Positions 17,030-25,125 of a stretch of DNA of 64,000 nt are shown in pieces. Source of the DNA: Ruminococcus sp. (lineage in GTDB: Bacteria; Bacillota; Clostridia; Oscillospirales; Ruminococcaceae). The notes below the pieces were generated by a model that was given only the letters and a program-made list of their open reading frames with translations, did no database searches and was not told where the DNA came from. Location of the stretch: positions 57,053-121,052 of the forward strand of contig JAEEVL010000008.1 in NCBI GenBank assembly GCA_016290875.1. The letters are read 5' to 3'. A program made the position numbers and the translations under genes. Each line of letters opens with the position of its first letter. Position 1 is the first letter of the stretch.

Positions 17030-19000
17030 ATGAAGATAGGAGTTGATTACTATCCCGAACAATGGGATAAGGCGCTGTGGGAACAGGATGCAGCGCTCAT
17101 GGCACAGACAGGTGTCAAGGTGGTAAGGATAGGTGAATTTGCATGGTCAAAACTCGAACCGCAGGAGGGGGAATACGATTTCGGCTGGCTCGATGAAGTG
17201 CTCGGAGTATTCCAGCGCTTCGGAATGAAGGTAGTAATGAGCGTACCGACGAGCTGTCCGCCTCAATGGCTCTATGAGCTCCACCCTGAGATAATCAGGG
17301 TAGCACCTGACGGAAATACGGTACAGATAGGCAAGCGCGGACACAGATGCGTTAATTCACCGGTATTTCTTAACTACGCAAAGCGTATGGCAAAGGAACT
17401 CATACTGCGCTACGGAGAGCATCCTGCCATTACACACTGGCAGATAGACAGCGAGGTTGACGCTTATCCATGCTGCTGTGACGAGTGCAAGGCAAGCTTC
17501 CGCAACTGGCTAATAGACAAGTACGGCAGCCTCGAAGCAATAAATGCTGCTCTCGGCACGAATACTTGGAGCGGCGAATATACAAGCATGACACATATAC
17601 AGCCTCCGACAGCTTATCCGCTTGAAGAGCAGAACCCTGCACTCTGTCTTGAGTGGTACAGATTTACGAGCGACAGCGCAGCGGCTTTCGTAAGAGAGGT
17701 CGCTCTCGCTATGAGACACGAAAAGCATAAGCTTAGAATAACGACAACTAATTCTTTCTCAGAAGAGATGCCGGACATATACAAGCTCTACAATGATGTT
17801 GACTATGTTTCGTATAACAACTATCCGCCCATAGTTCTGCCGGATGATCCCGAAGAGTTCTACTCACACGCATTTTTCCTCGACCTTATGCGCGGTATCA
17901 AGGGCAAGAAATTCTGGGTAATGGAACAGCTCAGCGGGCCTGTATACAAGAACGGAAAACTCTCGCCGACTCTCAGACCTGGTATGCTTATGGGATACTC
18001 TCTCCAGGCACTTGCACACGGTGCTGACACGGTAGTACACTACCGTTGGAGAACAGCTTCTTCCGGAGCTGAGATGCTGCGTCACGGTCTTATAGACCAC
18101 AGCAACGTCCCGGGAAGAAGATTCTTCGAGTTTGCAGAGCTCTGCAAGACTGCTTCAAAGATAAGCGTCATCGACACTACAGAGATAGTATCTGATGTAG
18201 CTATAATGTATCTGCCCGAGAATGACTATGCGCTGAAAAATCAGCCGCAGACAGAGGGATTCAGCTATCTTGACCAGCTGAAAGCTTTCCATTCAGCATT
18301 CTCACATTACGGTGCAAACGTTGATGTTATCCCTCCGTATGCTGACCTCTCATCCTACAAGCTGGTCATAGCTCCGGCGATGTATGTCTACAACAAGACA
18401 GCGGTCGAGAACATCTACCGCTACGTAATAAACGGCGGTACGCTCGTTATGACAAACCGCAGCGGAGTCAAGGACAATAACAACAACTGCATCATGGAAC
18501 CGCTCCCGACTGTGTTCCGCGAGCTCATAGGTGCTGATATAAACGAGTATGATCCTATCGGAAACAACGAGCAGACCATAACCGACTTTGCCGGAAACAA
18601 GTTTGTTTGCCGTCAGTGGTGCGACATCCTCAACGTGACTACCGCAAAGGCTTACGCAGAGTACAGCGACAACTACTACCGCTGCTGTCCTGCCGTAACT
18701 ATGAACCGCTACTGCAACGGCGTAGCTTACTACGTTGGAACAGTCTGCAAGTTTGACTTCTACGAGAGCTTTGTCGGAAACCTTATGCGTCAGACAGGTA
18801 TGCCTCGTCTGAAGGGACTTCCGAGAGGCGTTGAGGTCACAACAAGAACGAACGGCCTTGATGATTTCATATTCTTCTTCAACAATTCCGAAGAGAACGC
18901 TACTATCACTCTTCCAAAGGCTATGTACAGCATAATCGACTCAGCAGGCAAGGATAAGCTCGAACTGAAGCCTTTCCAGCTTGACATTGTGAGGAAGTAA
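17030..19000 (+). CDS. Beta-galactosidase, glycoside hydrolase family 42
   Basis: A 656-residue intracellular beta-galactosidase (no signal peptide). The first domain is a TIM barrel (about residues 1-370) beginning GVDYYPEQW; the nucleophile glutamate lies in WVMEQLSGP near residue 303. A zinc-type cysteine cluster (CCCDECK) lies near residue 150. A trimerisation domain and a short C-terminal domain follow. The general acid region reads QIDSEVD where the clan normally has Asn before the Glu (see findings). AGGAGG precedes the start. It is the only sugar enzyme in a run of information-processing genes, so it may be a later insertion. Confidence 0.92.
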   Translation: MKIGVDYYPEQWDKALWEQDAALMAQTGVKVVRIGEFAWSKLEPQEGEYDFGWLDEVLGVFQRFGMKVVMSVPTSCPPQWLYELHPEIIRVAPDGNTVQIGKRGHRCVNSPVFLNYAKRMAKELILRYGEHPAITHWQIDSEVDAYPCCCDECKASFRNWLIDKYGSLEAINAALGTNTWSGEYTSMTHIQPPTAYPLEEQNPALCLEWYRFTSDSAAAFVREVALAMRHEKHKLRITTTNSFSEEMPDIYKLYNDVDYVSYNNYPPIVLPDDPEEFYSHAFFLDLMRGIKGKKFWVMEQLSGPVYKNGKLSPTLRPGMLMGYSLQALAHGADTVVHYRWRTASSGAEMLRHGLIDHSNVPGRRFFEFAELCKTASKISVIDTTEIVSDVAIMYLPENDYALKNQPQTEGFSYLDQLKAFHSAFSHYGANVDVIPPYADLSSYKLVIAPAMYVYNKTAVENIYRYVINGGTLVMTNRSGVKDNNNNCIMEPLPTVFRELIGADINEYDPIGNNEQTITDFAGNKFVCRQWCDILNVTTAKAYAEYSDNYYRCCPAVTMNRYCNGVAYYVGTVCKFDFYESFVGNLMRQTGMPRLKGLPRGVEVTTRTNGLDDFIFFFNNSEENATITLPKAMYSIIDSAGKDKLELKPFQLDIVRK

Positions 19001-19003
19001 GCG

Positions 19004-19438
19004 ATGAGGATAGTTTTGCAGAGGGTGACCTCAGCGAGCGTCAGAGTTGACGGAGAGCTTACCGGAGCGATAAAGAACGGCTATCTGATACTCTTCGGAG
19101 TCGGTCACGATGATACGGAGGAGGACTGCCGCAGACTCGCCGACAAGATAATCAATCTGAGGATATTCTCCGATGAGAACGACAAGATAAACCTGTCGCT
19201 CGGAGATGTCGGGGGAGAGTTGCTTGTTGTGCCGCAGTTTACGCTCTATGCAGACTGCCGCAAGGGCAACCGTCCGAACTTCATACAGGCAGCTAAACCT
19301 GATGAAGCGAACAGGCTGTATGAATACTTCGTTGAATACTGCCGCAGCAAGGGACAGAAGACCGAGACCGGCAGGTTCGGAGCCGATATGAAGGTCGAGC
19401 TCCTCAATGACGGACCTTTCACGATAGTTCTTGAATAA
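19004..19438 (+). CDS. dtd: D-aminoacyl-tRNA deacylase
   Basis: Removes D-amino acids (and misattached glycine) from tRNA. The 144-residue protein starts [18 protein letters not shown], and has [10 protein letters not shown] in the middle and [10 protein letters not shown] at the C-terminus, all characteristic. It lies 3 bases after the galactosidase and is the last gene before a hairpin. Confidence 0.95.
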   Translation: MRIVLQRVTSASVRVDGELTGAIKNGYLILFGVGHDDTEEDCRRLADKIINLRIFSDENDKINLSLGDVGGELLVVPQFTLYADCRKGNRPNFIQAAKPDEANRLYEYFVEYCRSKGQKTETGRFGADMKVELLNDGPFTIVLE

Positions 19439-19447
19439 CGAATAAAT

Positions 19448-19487
19448 TCACCTCAGGTGCAGATAATGTATCTGAGGTGATATTTTT
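19448..19487 (+). terminator. Hairpin between dtd and the PBP gene that also holds the PBP ribosome site
   Basis: TCACCTCAG (19448-19456) pairs perfectly with CTGAGGTGA (19472-19480) over a 15-base loop and is followed by TATTTTT and then directly the ATG at 19488. The 3' arm is itself the ribosome binding site (GAGGTGA) of the PBP gene, so the hairpin can act as a terminator, as a cover for translation, or both. Confidence 0.6.
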
Positions 19488-21083
19488 ATGCGCAGACGCT
19501 GCGAGAACGGAGTAATATGGCTGACGGCGGCATTCTTCCTGATGTTCACCGTAATAGCCGGGAGGTACTTCACGATATGCTTTGAGCAGAAGCACGTAAG
19601 TGCGGCTGAGGAGCGCTCTGAGTTCACGATAAATGCCGGTGAGAGTCAGGGGACGATCTACGACCGCAGTATGAAGCCGCTCAACAATAACGCTTATGTG
19701 TATAAAGCAGTAGCTGTTCCAAAGGCGCTCGACCGCGACACGGTTGTGGAGTATGCGCTCGACAGGGAGGAGTTCGGGGAGAAGTTCGCGGAGGGCGATC
19801 CGTTTATTTTCCGGTGCAGGAGTGATACACCGGAATCGGCAGGGCTGACGGTGTTCCGGCTTGCCGAGAGGTACAGCGGCAGGGGTACGGCTCATCACGT
19901 ACTTGGCTATATCTCGGACGGAGAGGGAGCTTCCGGCATAGAGTGCTCCTATGACAAGGTACTGCGGACAGGCAGCGAAAATACCGTCACTTACACTGTG
20001 GACGGCTTCGGGAGAGTCCTCATAGGCGACGGCAAAAAGGTGCAGCGCAGCAGGGCTTCCGGGAGCGGAGTAGTCACGACGATAGATTGTGATATACAGC
20101 GCATATGCGAGCGGTGCGGCAGCAGTATCAGGCGCGGAGCGATAGTGGTAGCAGACACGGAGTCAGGCGACATACTCGGAATGGCGAGCTTCCCCGATTA
20201 TTCTCCGGACGATATATCGGCGGCGCTCAGCGATGAAGACAGTCCGCTTATAAACCGCTGTCTGTACTCGTACAGCGTTGGCTCGATATTCAAGCTGGTG
20301 ACCGCCTGTGAAGCGATAGACGAGGGCATAGCGGACAAATGCTATGAATGCTGCGGACACATAGACGTGGACGGTCAGAATTTCAACTGCCACAAGCTCG
20401 CAGGACACGGTATGCAGTCGATGAACCGGGCTATGACCAATTCCTGCAACACCTACTTTATAGCGCTCAGCAGAGAACTTGACGCGGAAGCATTCAGAAA
20501 GAAAGCGGCACAGCTCGGTTTCGGCAGGGAGACGTACCTGTGCAGCAGTATGAGCGGCTCAGCAGGAGTTCTGCCCGGTGACAGGGAGCTCTGTGTTCCG
20601 GCAGAGCTTGCAAATTTCTCGTTCGGACAGGGAAAGCTAACCGCAACACCGCTCCAGATAACCCAGCTGTGCTGTGCGATAGCTAACGGCGGCGAAATGC
20701 CTGCCCTGCGGATAATACGCGGTCTGACCATAGACGGTAAGAGCGTATCCGGCGAAAAATTCATACAGTCATCGCGTGCTATGGACGTCCGTACAGCTGG
20801 ACTGCTCAGACAGATGATGGTGTCAGCCGTGAGCGGCAATCCCGAATCGAAGGCGCGTTCGGAAAAGGTGACTTCCGGGGCGAAGACCTCGACTGCACAG
20901 ACCGGAAGATTTGATGAAAAAGGTGAGGAGATGTGCCACGCCTGGATAACAGGCTTCTTTCCAGCGGATAATCCGAAATATGCTGTGACTGTACTGGTGG
21001 AGGACGGCGGTTACGGAAACGACTCTGCCGCACCTGTATTCAGAGAGATAGCAGAGGGGATAACGAGGCTGTATCCGGATTGA
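19488..21083 (+). CDS. Penicillin-binding protein, class B transpeptidase
   Basis: A 531-residue cell-wall transpeptidase with an N-terminal anchor (about residues 9-28). The active-site SxxK is SIFK near residue 264, SxN is SCN near residue 321, and the third motif reads KTS in GAKTSTAQTG near residue 465, where KTG is usual. The ordinary pedestal region is short compared with SpoVD or PBP2B. It could serve sporulation or elongation; no partner gene indicates which. The ribosome site lies within a hairpin. Confidence 0.88.
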   Translation: MRRRCENGVIWLTAAFFLMFTVIAGRYFTICFEQKHVSAAEERSEFTINAGESQGTIYDRSMKPLNNNAYVYKAVAVPKALDRDTVVEYALDREEFGEKFAEGDPFIFRCRSDTPESAGLTVFRLAERYSGRGTAHHVLGYISDGEGASGIECSYDKVLRTGSENTVTYTVDGFGRVLIGDGKKVQRSRASGSGVVTTIDCDIQRICERCGSSIRRGAIVVADTESGDILGMASFPDYSPDDISAALSDEDSPLINRCLYSYSVGSIFKLVTACEAIDEGIADKCYECCGHIDVDGQNFNCHKLAGHGMQSMNRAMTNSCNTYFIALSRELDAEAFRKKAAQLGFGRETYLCSSMSGSAGVLPGDRELCVPAELANFSFGQGKLTATPLQITQLCCAIANGGEMPALRIIRGLTIDGKSVSGEKFIQSSRAMDVRTAGLLRQMMVSAVSGNPESKARSEKVTSGAKTSTAQTGRFDEKGEEMCHAWITGFFPADNPKYAVTVLVEDGGYGNDSAAPVFREIAEGITRLYPD

Positions 21084-21112
21084 CAGCAGGTTTATGAAAT
21101 TTCAATAAGGTA

Positions 21113-21141
21113 TTGACAATTCACAGGAATAGGGGTATAAT
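21113..21141 (+). promoter_or_regulatory. Sigma-A promoter of alaS
   Basis: TTGACA at 21113-21118 and TATAAT at 21136-21141 with a 17-base spacer: consensus in every position. Transcription would start near 21148, at the beginning of the T-box leader. Confidence 0.9.
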
Positions 21142-21149
21142 AACTATAT

Positions 21150-21370
21150 ATGGCGTTGAAGGGAATGACTGTTTTACGTGCCTTTCAGAGAGAAAGCGGC
21201 TGGTGCGAGCTTTCAGGTACAGTACGGGTGCTCCCCCTGAGCTTCCGCGGAAAACCGCGGCGTGTGTCCGCGTTAAGGAGTAAGAGGAAAGAACGGTATG
21301 TTCTTTTGAATTTGGGTGGTACCACGAGAGCCTTCGTCCCATTTGGCGGCGGAGGTGTTTTTATTTTTTC
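21150..21370 (+). promoter_or_regulatory. T-box riboswitch (alanine type) upstream of alaS
   Basis: The leader has the conserved T-box GGGTGGTACCACG at 21314-21326. The TGGT bulge would pair with the ACCA end of uncharged tRNA-Ala, whose discriminator is A. A terminator follows: CCTTCGTC (21331-21338) pairs in all eight positions with GGCGGAGG (21348-21355), then a T-rich run from 21358. A GC-rich hairpin (CCGCGG AAAA CCGCGG) lies at 21246-21261. A GCT at 21230-21232 is a possible alanine specifier, but I did not fold stem I, so that codon is tentative. The remaining leader to 21445 holds only the alaS ribosome site. Confidence 0.92.
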
Positions 21371-21445
21371 GGTAAAAGTGATAAGCTTAAACACCCTCAG
21401 CGCTGACCGGATCAAGTTATAATTATTTCAAAGGAGATCATATTT

Positions 21446-24076
21446 ATGCAGTGGACAGGTCTTAATGACTTACGTGAAAAGTATCTTTCGTTCTTCGAGA
21501 GCAAGAACCACACAAGAATGGCGAGCGCTTCACTCGTTCCCCAGGGCGACAAGAGCCTTCTTCTCATCAATTCAGGAATGGCTCCGCTCAAGAAGTTCTT
21601 CCTCGGACAGGCTACTCCTCCAAACAAGAGAGTGACGACCTGTCAGAAGTGCATCAGAACTCCAGATATCGAGAGTGTTGGTAAGACAGCACGTCACGGT
21701 ACATATTTTGAGATGCTCGGAAACTTCTCATTCGGTGACTACTTCAAGACAGAAGCCATCGAGTGGGCTTGGGAATTCCTCACAAAAACTCTTGAGATAC
21801 CTGCTGAGAAGCTCTGGATCACTATCTTTGAGAGCGACGATGAAGCTGAGCAGATATGGGAAAACCACATCGGTATCCCTCACGACAGGATAATCCGTCT
21901 CGGCAAGAAGGACAACTTCTGGGAGCACGGTTCAGGTCCCTGCGGTCCATGTTCCGAGATACACTTCGACCGCGGCGAGGCTTACGGACCTTTCGAGAAT
22001 TTCGAGCAGGCAAGCGACTGCGACCGTGTCATCGAGATATGGAACCTCGTATTCAGCCAGTTCGACAGCGACGGTGAAGGTCACTACGCTGAGATGAAGA
22101 ACAAGAACATCGATACAGGTATGGGCCTTGAAAGACTTGCATGTGTAATGCAGGGCGTTGACAATATCTTCGAGGTCGATACCGTTCAGAATATCATGAA
22201 GCACATCTCATCTATCGCAGGCGTTGAGTACAAGAAGGACGCTAAGACAGATGTTTCTCTCCGTGTTATTACAGACCATATCAGAAGCACTACTTTAATG
22301 GTAGGCGACGGTATCCTTCCTTCAAACGAGGGACGCGGCTATGTACTCCGCCGTCTTCTCAGAAGAGCAGCACGTCACGGCAGACTCTTAGGCATAACAA
22401 GACCTTTCCTCTGCGAGGTATGCGACACAGTTATCAACGAGAACAAGGGAGCATATCCTGAACTCGACGAGAAGCGCGACTATATCAAGAAGATAATCAG
22501 CGTTGAGGAAGAGGCTTTCGCAAAGACTATCGACAAGGGCACAGAGCTTCTCAACGGCTTCACAGAGGCACTCAAGGCAGAGGGCGAGAAGGTGCTCTCA
22601 GGTGACGACGCATTCAAGCTTTCCGATACATACGGTTTCCCGATAGACCTTACAGAGGAGATATGCGAGGAGAAGGGCTTCACAGTTGACCGTGAGCGTT
22701 TCACAGAGCTTGCTAAGGAGCAGCGTGCAAGAGCAAAGGCTGACCACGCAGCTAAGGCAGGTTCATCCTGGGCTGACAACAGCATCAAGGTAGATGCTCC
22801 GAAGACTGTATTCACAGGCTATACTTCCATGAGCGAGAGCGACGTAAAGGTACTTGCTATCTACAAGGACGGCGCTGAGGTTGAGACTGCTGTTGAGGGC
22901 GAAGATGTAGTTATCGTACTCGATAAGACACCTTTCTACGCTGAGAGCGGCGGACAGGTAGGCGATACCGGAAGCATTTTCTCAGGCGCAGGTGTTGCAG
23001 CAGTTGAGGACACTATCAAGTCCGAGGGACACTTCCTCCACATTGCTTCGATCGAGCAGGGCAGCATCAGCAAGGGCGAGACTGCAACTGCTATGATAAA
23101 CAACGACAGAAGAATGTCTATCATGCGCAATCATACATCAGCACATCTTCTTCAGAATGCGCTCCGTACAGTTCTCGGCGATCACGTTCATCAGGCTGGT
23201 CAGCTCGTAAACGAAAAGGCTTGCCGTTTCGACTTTAACCACTTCTCCGCAATGACTGAGGAGGAGATAGCGGACGTTGAGATGATCGTAAACGCTTCCA
23301 TTCTTGCAGCAATTCCTGTAACTATGGAGGAAATGCCTATCGAGGAGGCTAAGAAGCTCGGAGCTATGGCTCTCTTCGGTGAGAAGTACGGCGATACAGT
23401 AAGAGTAGTAACAGCAGGCGATTCTATCGAATTCTGCGGCGGTACTCACGTATCAAACGCTGCACAGATAGGACTTTTCAAGATAGTATCCGAGAGCTCG
23501 GTCGCTGCCGGTGTTAGACGTATCGAGGCTGTAACAGGCAAGGGCGTTATGGAGCTCCTCAACAGCTATAAGGACACTATCGTCAAGTCAGCAAAGGCTA
23601 TAAAGCTTGCAAATATCACAGAGCTCCCCGAGAAGTGTGCTTCTCTGGCAGCAGAGATAAAGGAGAAGGACAAGAAGCTCGAAAGTCTCACACAGCAGAT
23701 CGCAAACGCAAAGACAGCTACACTCTTTGACAACGCAAAGGAAGTTGCAGGCGTTAAGCTCGTTTCCGCACGTATGGACGGAACAGCTCCCGATGCTCTC
23801 AGAAAGCTCGGCGACAGCGTAAAGGACAAGAATGAGGCTATGATAGCTCTCTTTGCCGCAGCAACAGGTGAGAAGGGAACATTCTACTGCGTATGTACAA
23901 AGGAAGCTGTTGCAAAGGGTGCTAACGCAGGAACTATCGTGCGTGAGACAGCAGCTGTTACCGGCGGTAAGGGCGGCGGAAAGCCCGACGGAGCTATGGC
24001 AGGCGCAGGAGATATCACAAAGATAGACGAAGCTCTTGCAAAGTTCGAGAGCATAGTATCCGGACTTATCAAGTAA
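21446..24076 (+). CDS. alaS: Alanyl-tRNA synthetase
   Basis: Charges tRNA-Ala. Full length at 876 residues: class II catalytic core at the N-terminus (RHGTYFEMLGNFSFGDYFK is motif 2), then the tRNA-recognition helices, the editing domain with its zinc ligands (HTSAHLL near residue 562 and CGGTH near residue 668), and the C-terminal DHHA1 domain ending in GGKGGGKPDGAMAGAG. AAAGGAG precedes the start. Controlled by the T-box leader. Confidence 0.97.
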   Translation: MQWTGLNDLREKYLSFFESKNHTRMASASLVPQGDKSLLLINSGMAPLKKFFLGQATPPNKRVTTCQKCIRTPDIESVGKTARHGTYFEMLGNFSFGDYFKTEAIEWAWEFLTKTLEIPAEKLWITIFESDDEAEQIWENHIGIPHDRIIRLGKKDNFWEHGSGPCGPCSEIHFDRGEAYGPFENFEQASDCDRVIEIWNLVFSQFDSDGEGHYAEMKNKNIDTGMGLERLACVMQGVDNIFEVDTVQNIMKHISSIAGVEYKKDAKTDVSLRVITDHIRSTTLMVGDGILPSNEGRGYVLRRLLRRAARHGRLLGITRPFLCEVCDTVINENKGAYPELDEKRDYIKKIISVEEEAFAKTIDKGTELLNGFTEALKAEGEKVLSGDDAFKLSDTYGFPIDLTEEICEEKGFTVDRERFTELAKEQRARAKADHAAKAGSSWADNSIKVDAPKTVFTGYTSMSESDVKVLAIYKDGAEVETAVEGEDVVIVLDKTPFYAESGGQVGDTGSIFSGAGVAAVEDTIKSEGHFLHIASIEQGSISKGETATAMINNDRRMSIMRNHTSAHLLQNALRTVLGDHVHQAGQLVNEKACRFDFNHFSAMTEEEIADVEMIVNASILAAIPVTMEEMPIEEAKKLGAMALFGEKYGDTVRVVTAGDSIEFCGGTHVSNAAQIGLFKIVSESSVAAGVRRIEAVTGKGVMELLNSYKDTIVKSAKAIKLANITELPEKCASLAAEIKEKDKKLESLTQQIANAKTATLFDNAKEVAGVKLVSARMDGTAPDALRKLGDSVKDKNEAMIALFAAATGEKGTFYCVCTKEAVAKGANAGTIVRETAAVTGGKGGGKPDGAMAGAGDITKIDEALAKFESIVSGLIK

Positions 24077-24088
24077 TAGATCAATAAT

Positions 24089-24168
24089 CCGTCAGCCTTT
24101 AGTATGGGGGTAGTATTAAGTGACTGGTTATGTGAGCACTTCAAACACTTTCAGCTAAAGGCTGACGG
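24089..24168 (+). repeat. 14-bp inverted repeat between alaS and hinT
   Basis: CCGTCAGCCTTTAG at 24089-24102 is the exact reverse complement of CTAAAGGCTGACGG at 24155-24168, with 52 bases between. No T-run follows, so it is not a standard terminator. The right arm is followed by CTAAAAGCTAAC, giving the look of a small dispersed palindromic element. Confidence 0.7.
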
Positions 24169-24207
24169 CTAAAAGCTAACATCTTAATAACGTAAAGGAG
24201 TAGAAAT

Positions 24208-24561
24208 ATGGATTGCTTATTCTGTAAAATCATCGACGGAGAAATACCCAGCACAAAGGTTTACGAGGACGACTTCGTATTCGCATTCAAGGATATTGCA
24301 CCTATCGCACCATTCCACTGTCTCATAATCCCTAAGGTACACATCAGCGGAGCTGATCAGATAACTGCTGAGAATTCAGAAGTTATCGGCAAGGTATTCG
24401 AGGCTGCTGCAAAGATAGCAAAGCAGGAGGGCATCGAGAGCTTCCGTATCATCAATAACTGTGGTGACGATGCAGGACAGACTGTTAAGCACATCCATTT
24501 CCATATGCTTGCAGGTGTTAAGATGGGATGGGGACCTGAGTCCCTCGGAAAGACTGAATAA
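24208..24561 (+). CDS. HIT family nucleotide hydrolase (HinT-like)
   Basis: A 117-residue histidine-triad protein that hydrolyses purine nucleoside phosphoramidates. The triad HIHFH is near residue 98, and the N-terminus CLFCKIIDGEIPS is typical of the HinT branch. AAAGGAG stands before the ATG. It is 12 bases upstream of a phosphoribosyltransferase. Confidence 0.95.
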   Translation: MDCLFCKIIDGEIPSTKVYEDDFVFAFKDIAPIAPFHCLIIPKVHISGADQITAENSEVIGKVFEAAAKIAKQEGIESFRIINNCGDDAGQTVKHIHFHMLAGVKMGWGPESLGKTE

Positions 24562-24573
24562 GAGGGAACCAAT

Positions 24574-25113
24574 ATGGCTGAGACCTACAAAATGACTATT
24601 GCCGGACTCGAGAGAGAGCTTCTCCGTTGTCCGATAAATGATAAGCTGGAAATTGCAGCTTTTATAATGTTCTCTGATGTAGAGCTTACAGTTGCCTGTG
24701 CAGAGGAGCTCCTCAAGAAGTGCGGTGACTTTGATATCATCCTTACAGCTGAGTCAAAGGGCATACCGCTTGCGTATGAGATGGCTCGTCAGAGTGGCAA
24801 GAACTATATTGTTGCAAGAAAGTCTATAAAGCTCTATATGAGCGAACCTGTTGAAGTAACAGTTAAGTCTATAACAACAGCGAACGTACAGAAGCTCTGC
24901 CTTTCAAAGGAAAAGGCAGATATGCTTCGCGGTAAAAAAGTTCTCCTTGTTGATGATGTTATCAGCACAGGTGAGTCTCTTATTGCGCTTGAGAAGCTGA
25001 CTGCGGCTTCAGGCGGAGAGATCGCGTGCAGAGCAGCTGTTCTCGCTGAGGGCGATGCTGCTGACAGAACAGATATAGTCTTCCTCGAAAAGCTTCCGCT
25101 TTTCTTCAAGTAA
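24574..25113 (+). CDS. Adenine phosphoribosyltransferase-like protein
   Basis: Type I phosphoribosyltransferase of 179 residues. The PRPP-binding loop is VLLVDDVISTGES near residue 128, and the fold resembles adenine or xanthine salvage enzymes. Residues ARKSIKLY and the N-terminal TAESKGIPLAYEMAR match the adenine group. Nucleotide salvage is the likely role; adenine versus another purine is not settled. Confidence 0.82.
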   Translation: MAETYKMTIAGLERELLRCPINDKLEIAAFIMFSDVELTVACAEELLKKCGDFDIILTAESKGIPLAYEMARQSGKNYIVARKSIKLYMSEPVEVTVKSITTANVQKLCLSKEKADMLRGKKVLLVDDVISTGESLIALEKLTAASGGEIACRAAVLAEGDAADRTDIVFLEKLPLFFK

Positions 25114-25125
25114 AGGAATAATGAT

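Noticed and set aside
21150..21422. 90-codon frame at the start of the alaS leader
   Set aside because: It lies wholly within the T-box structure; the open frame is explained by the RNA element.
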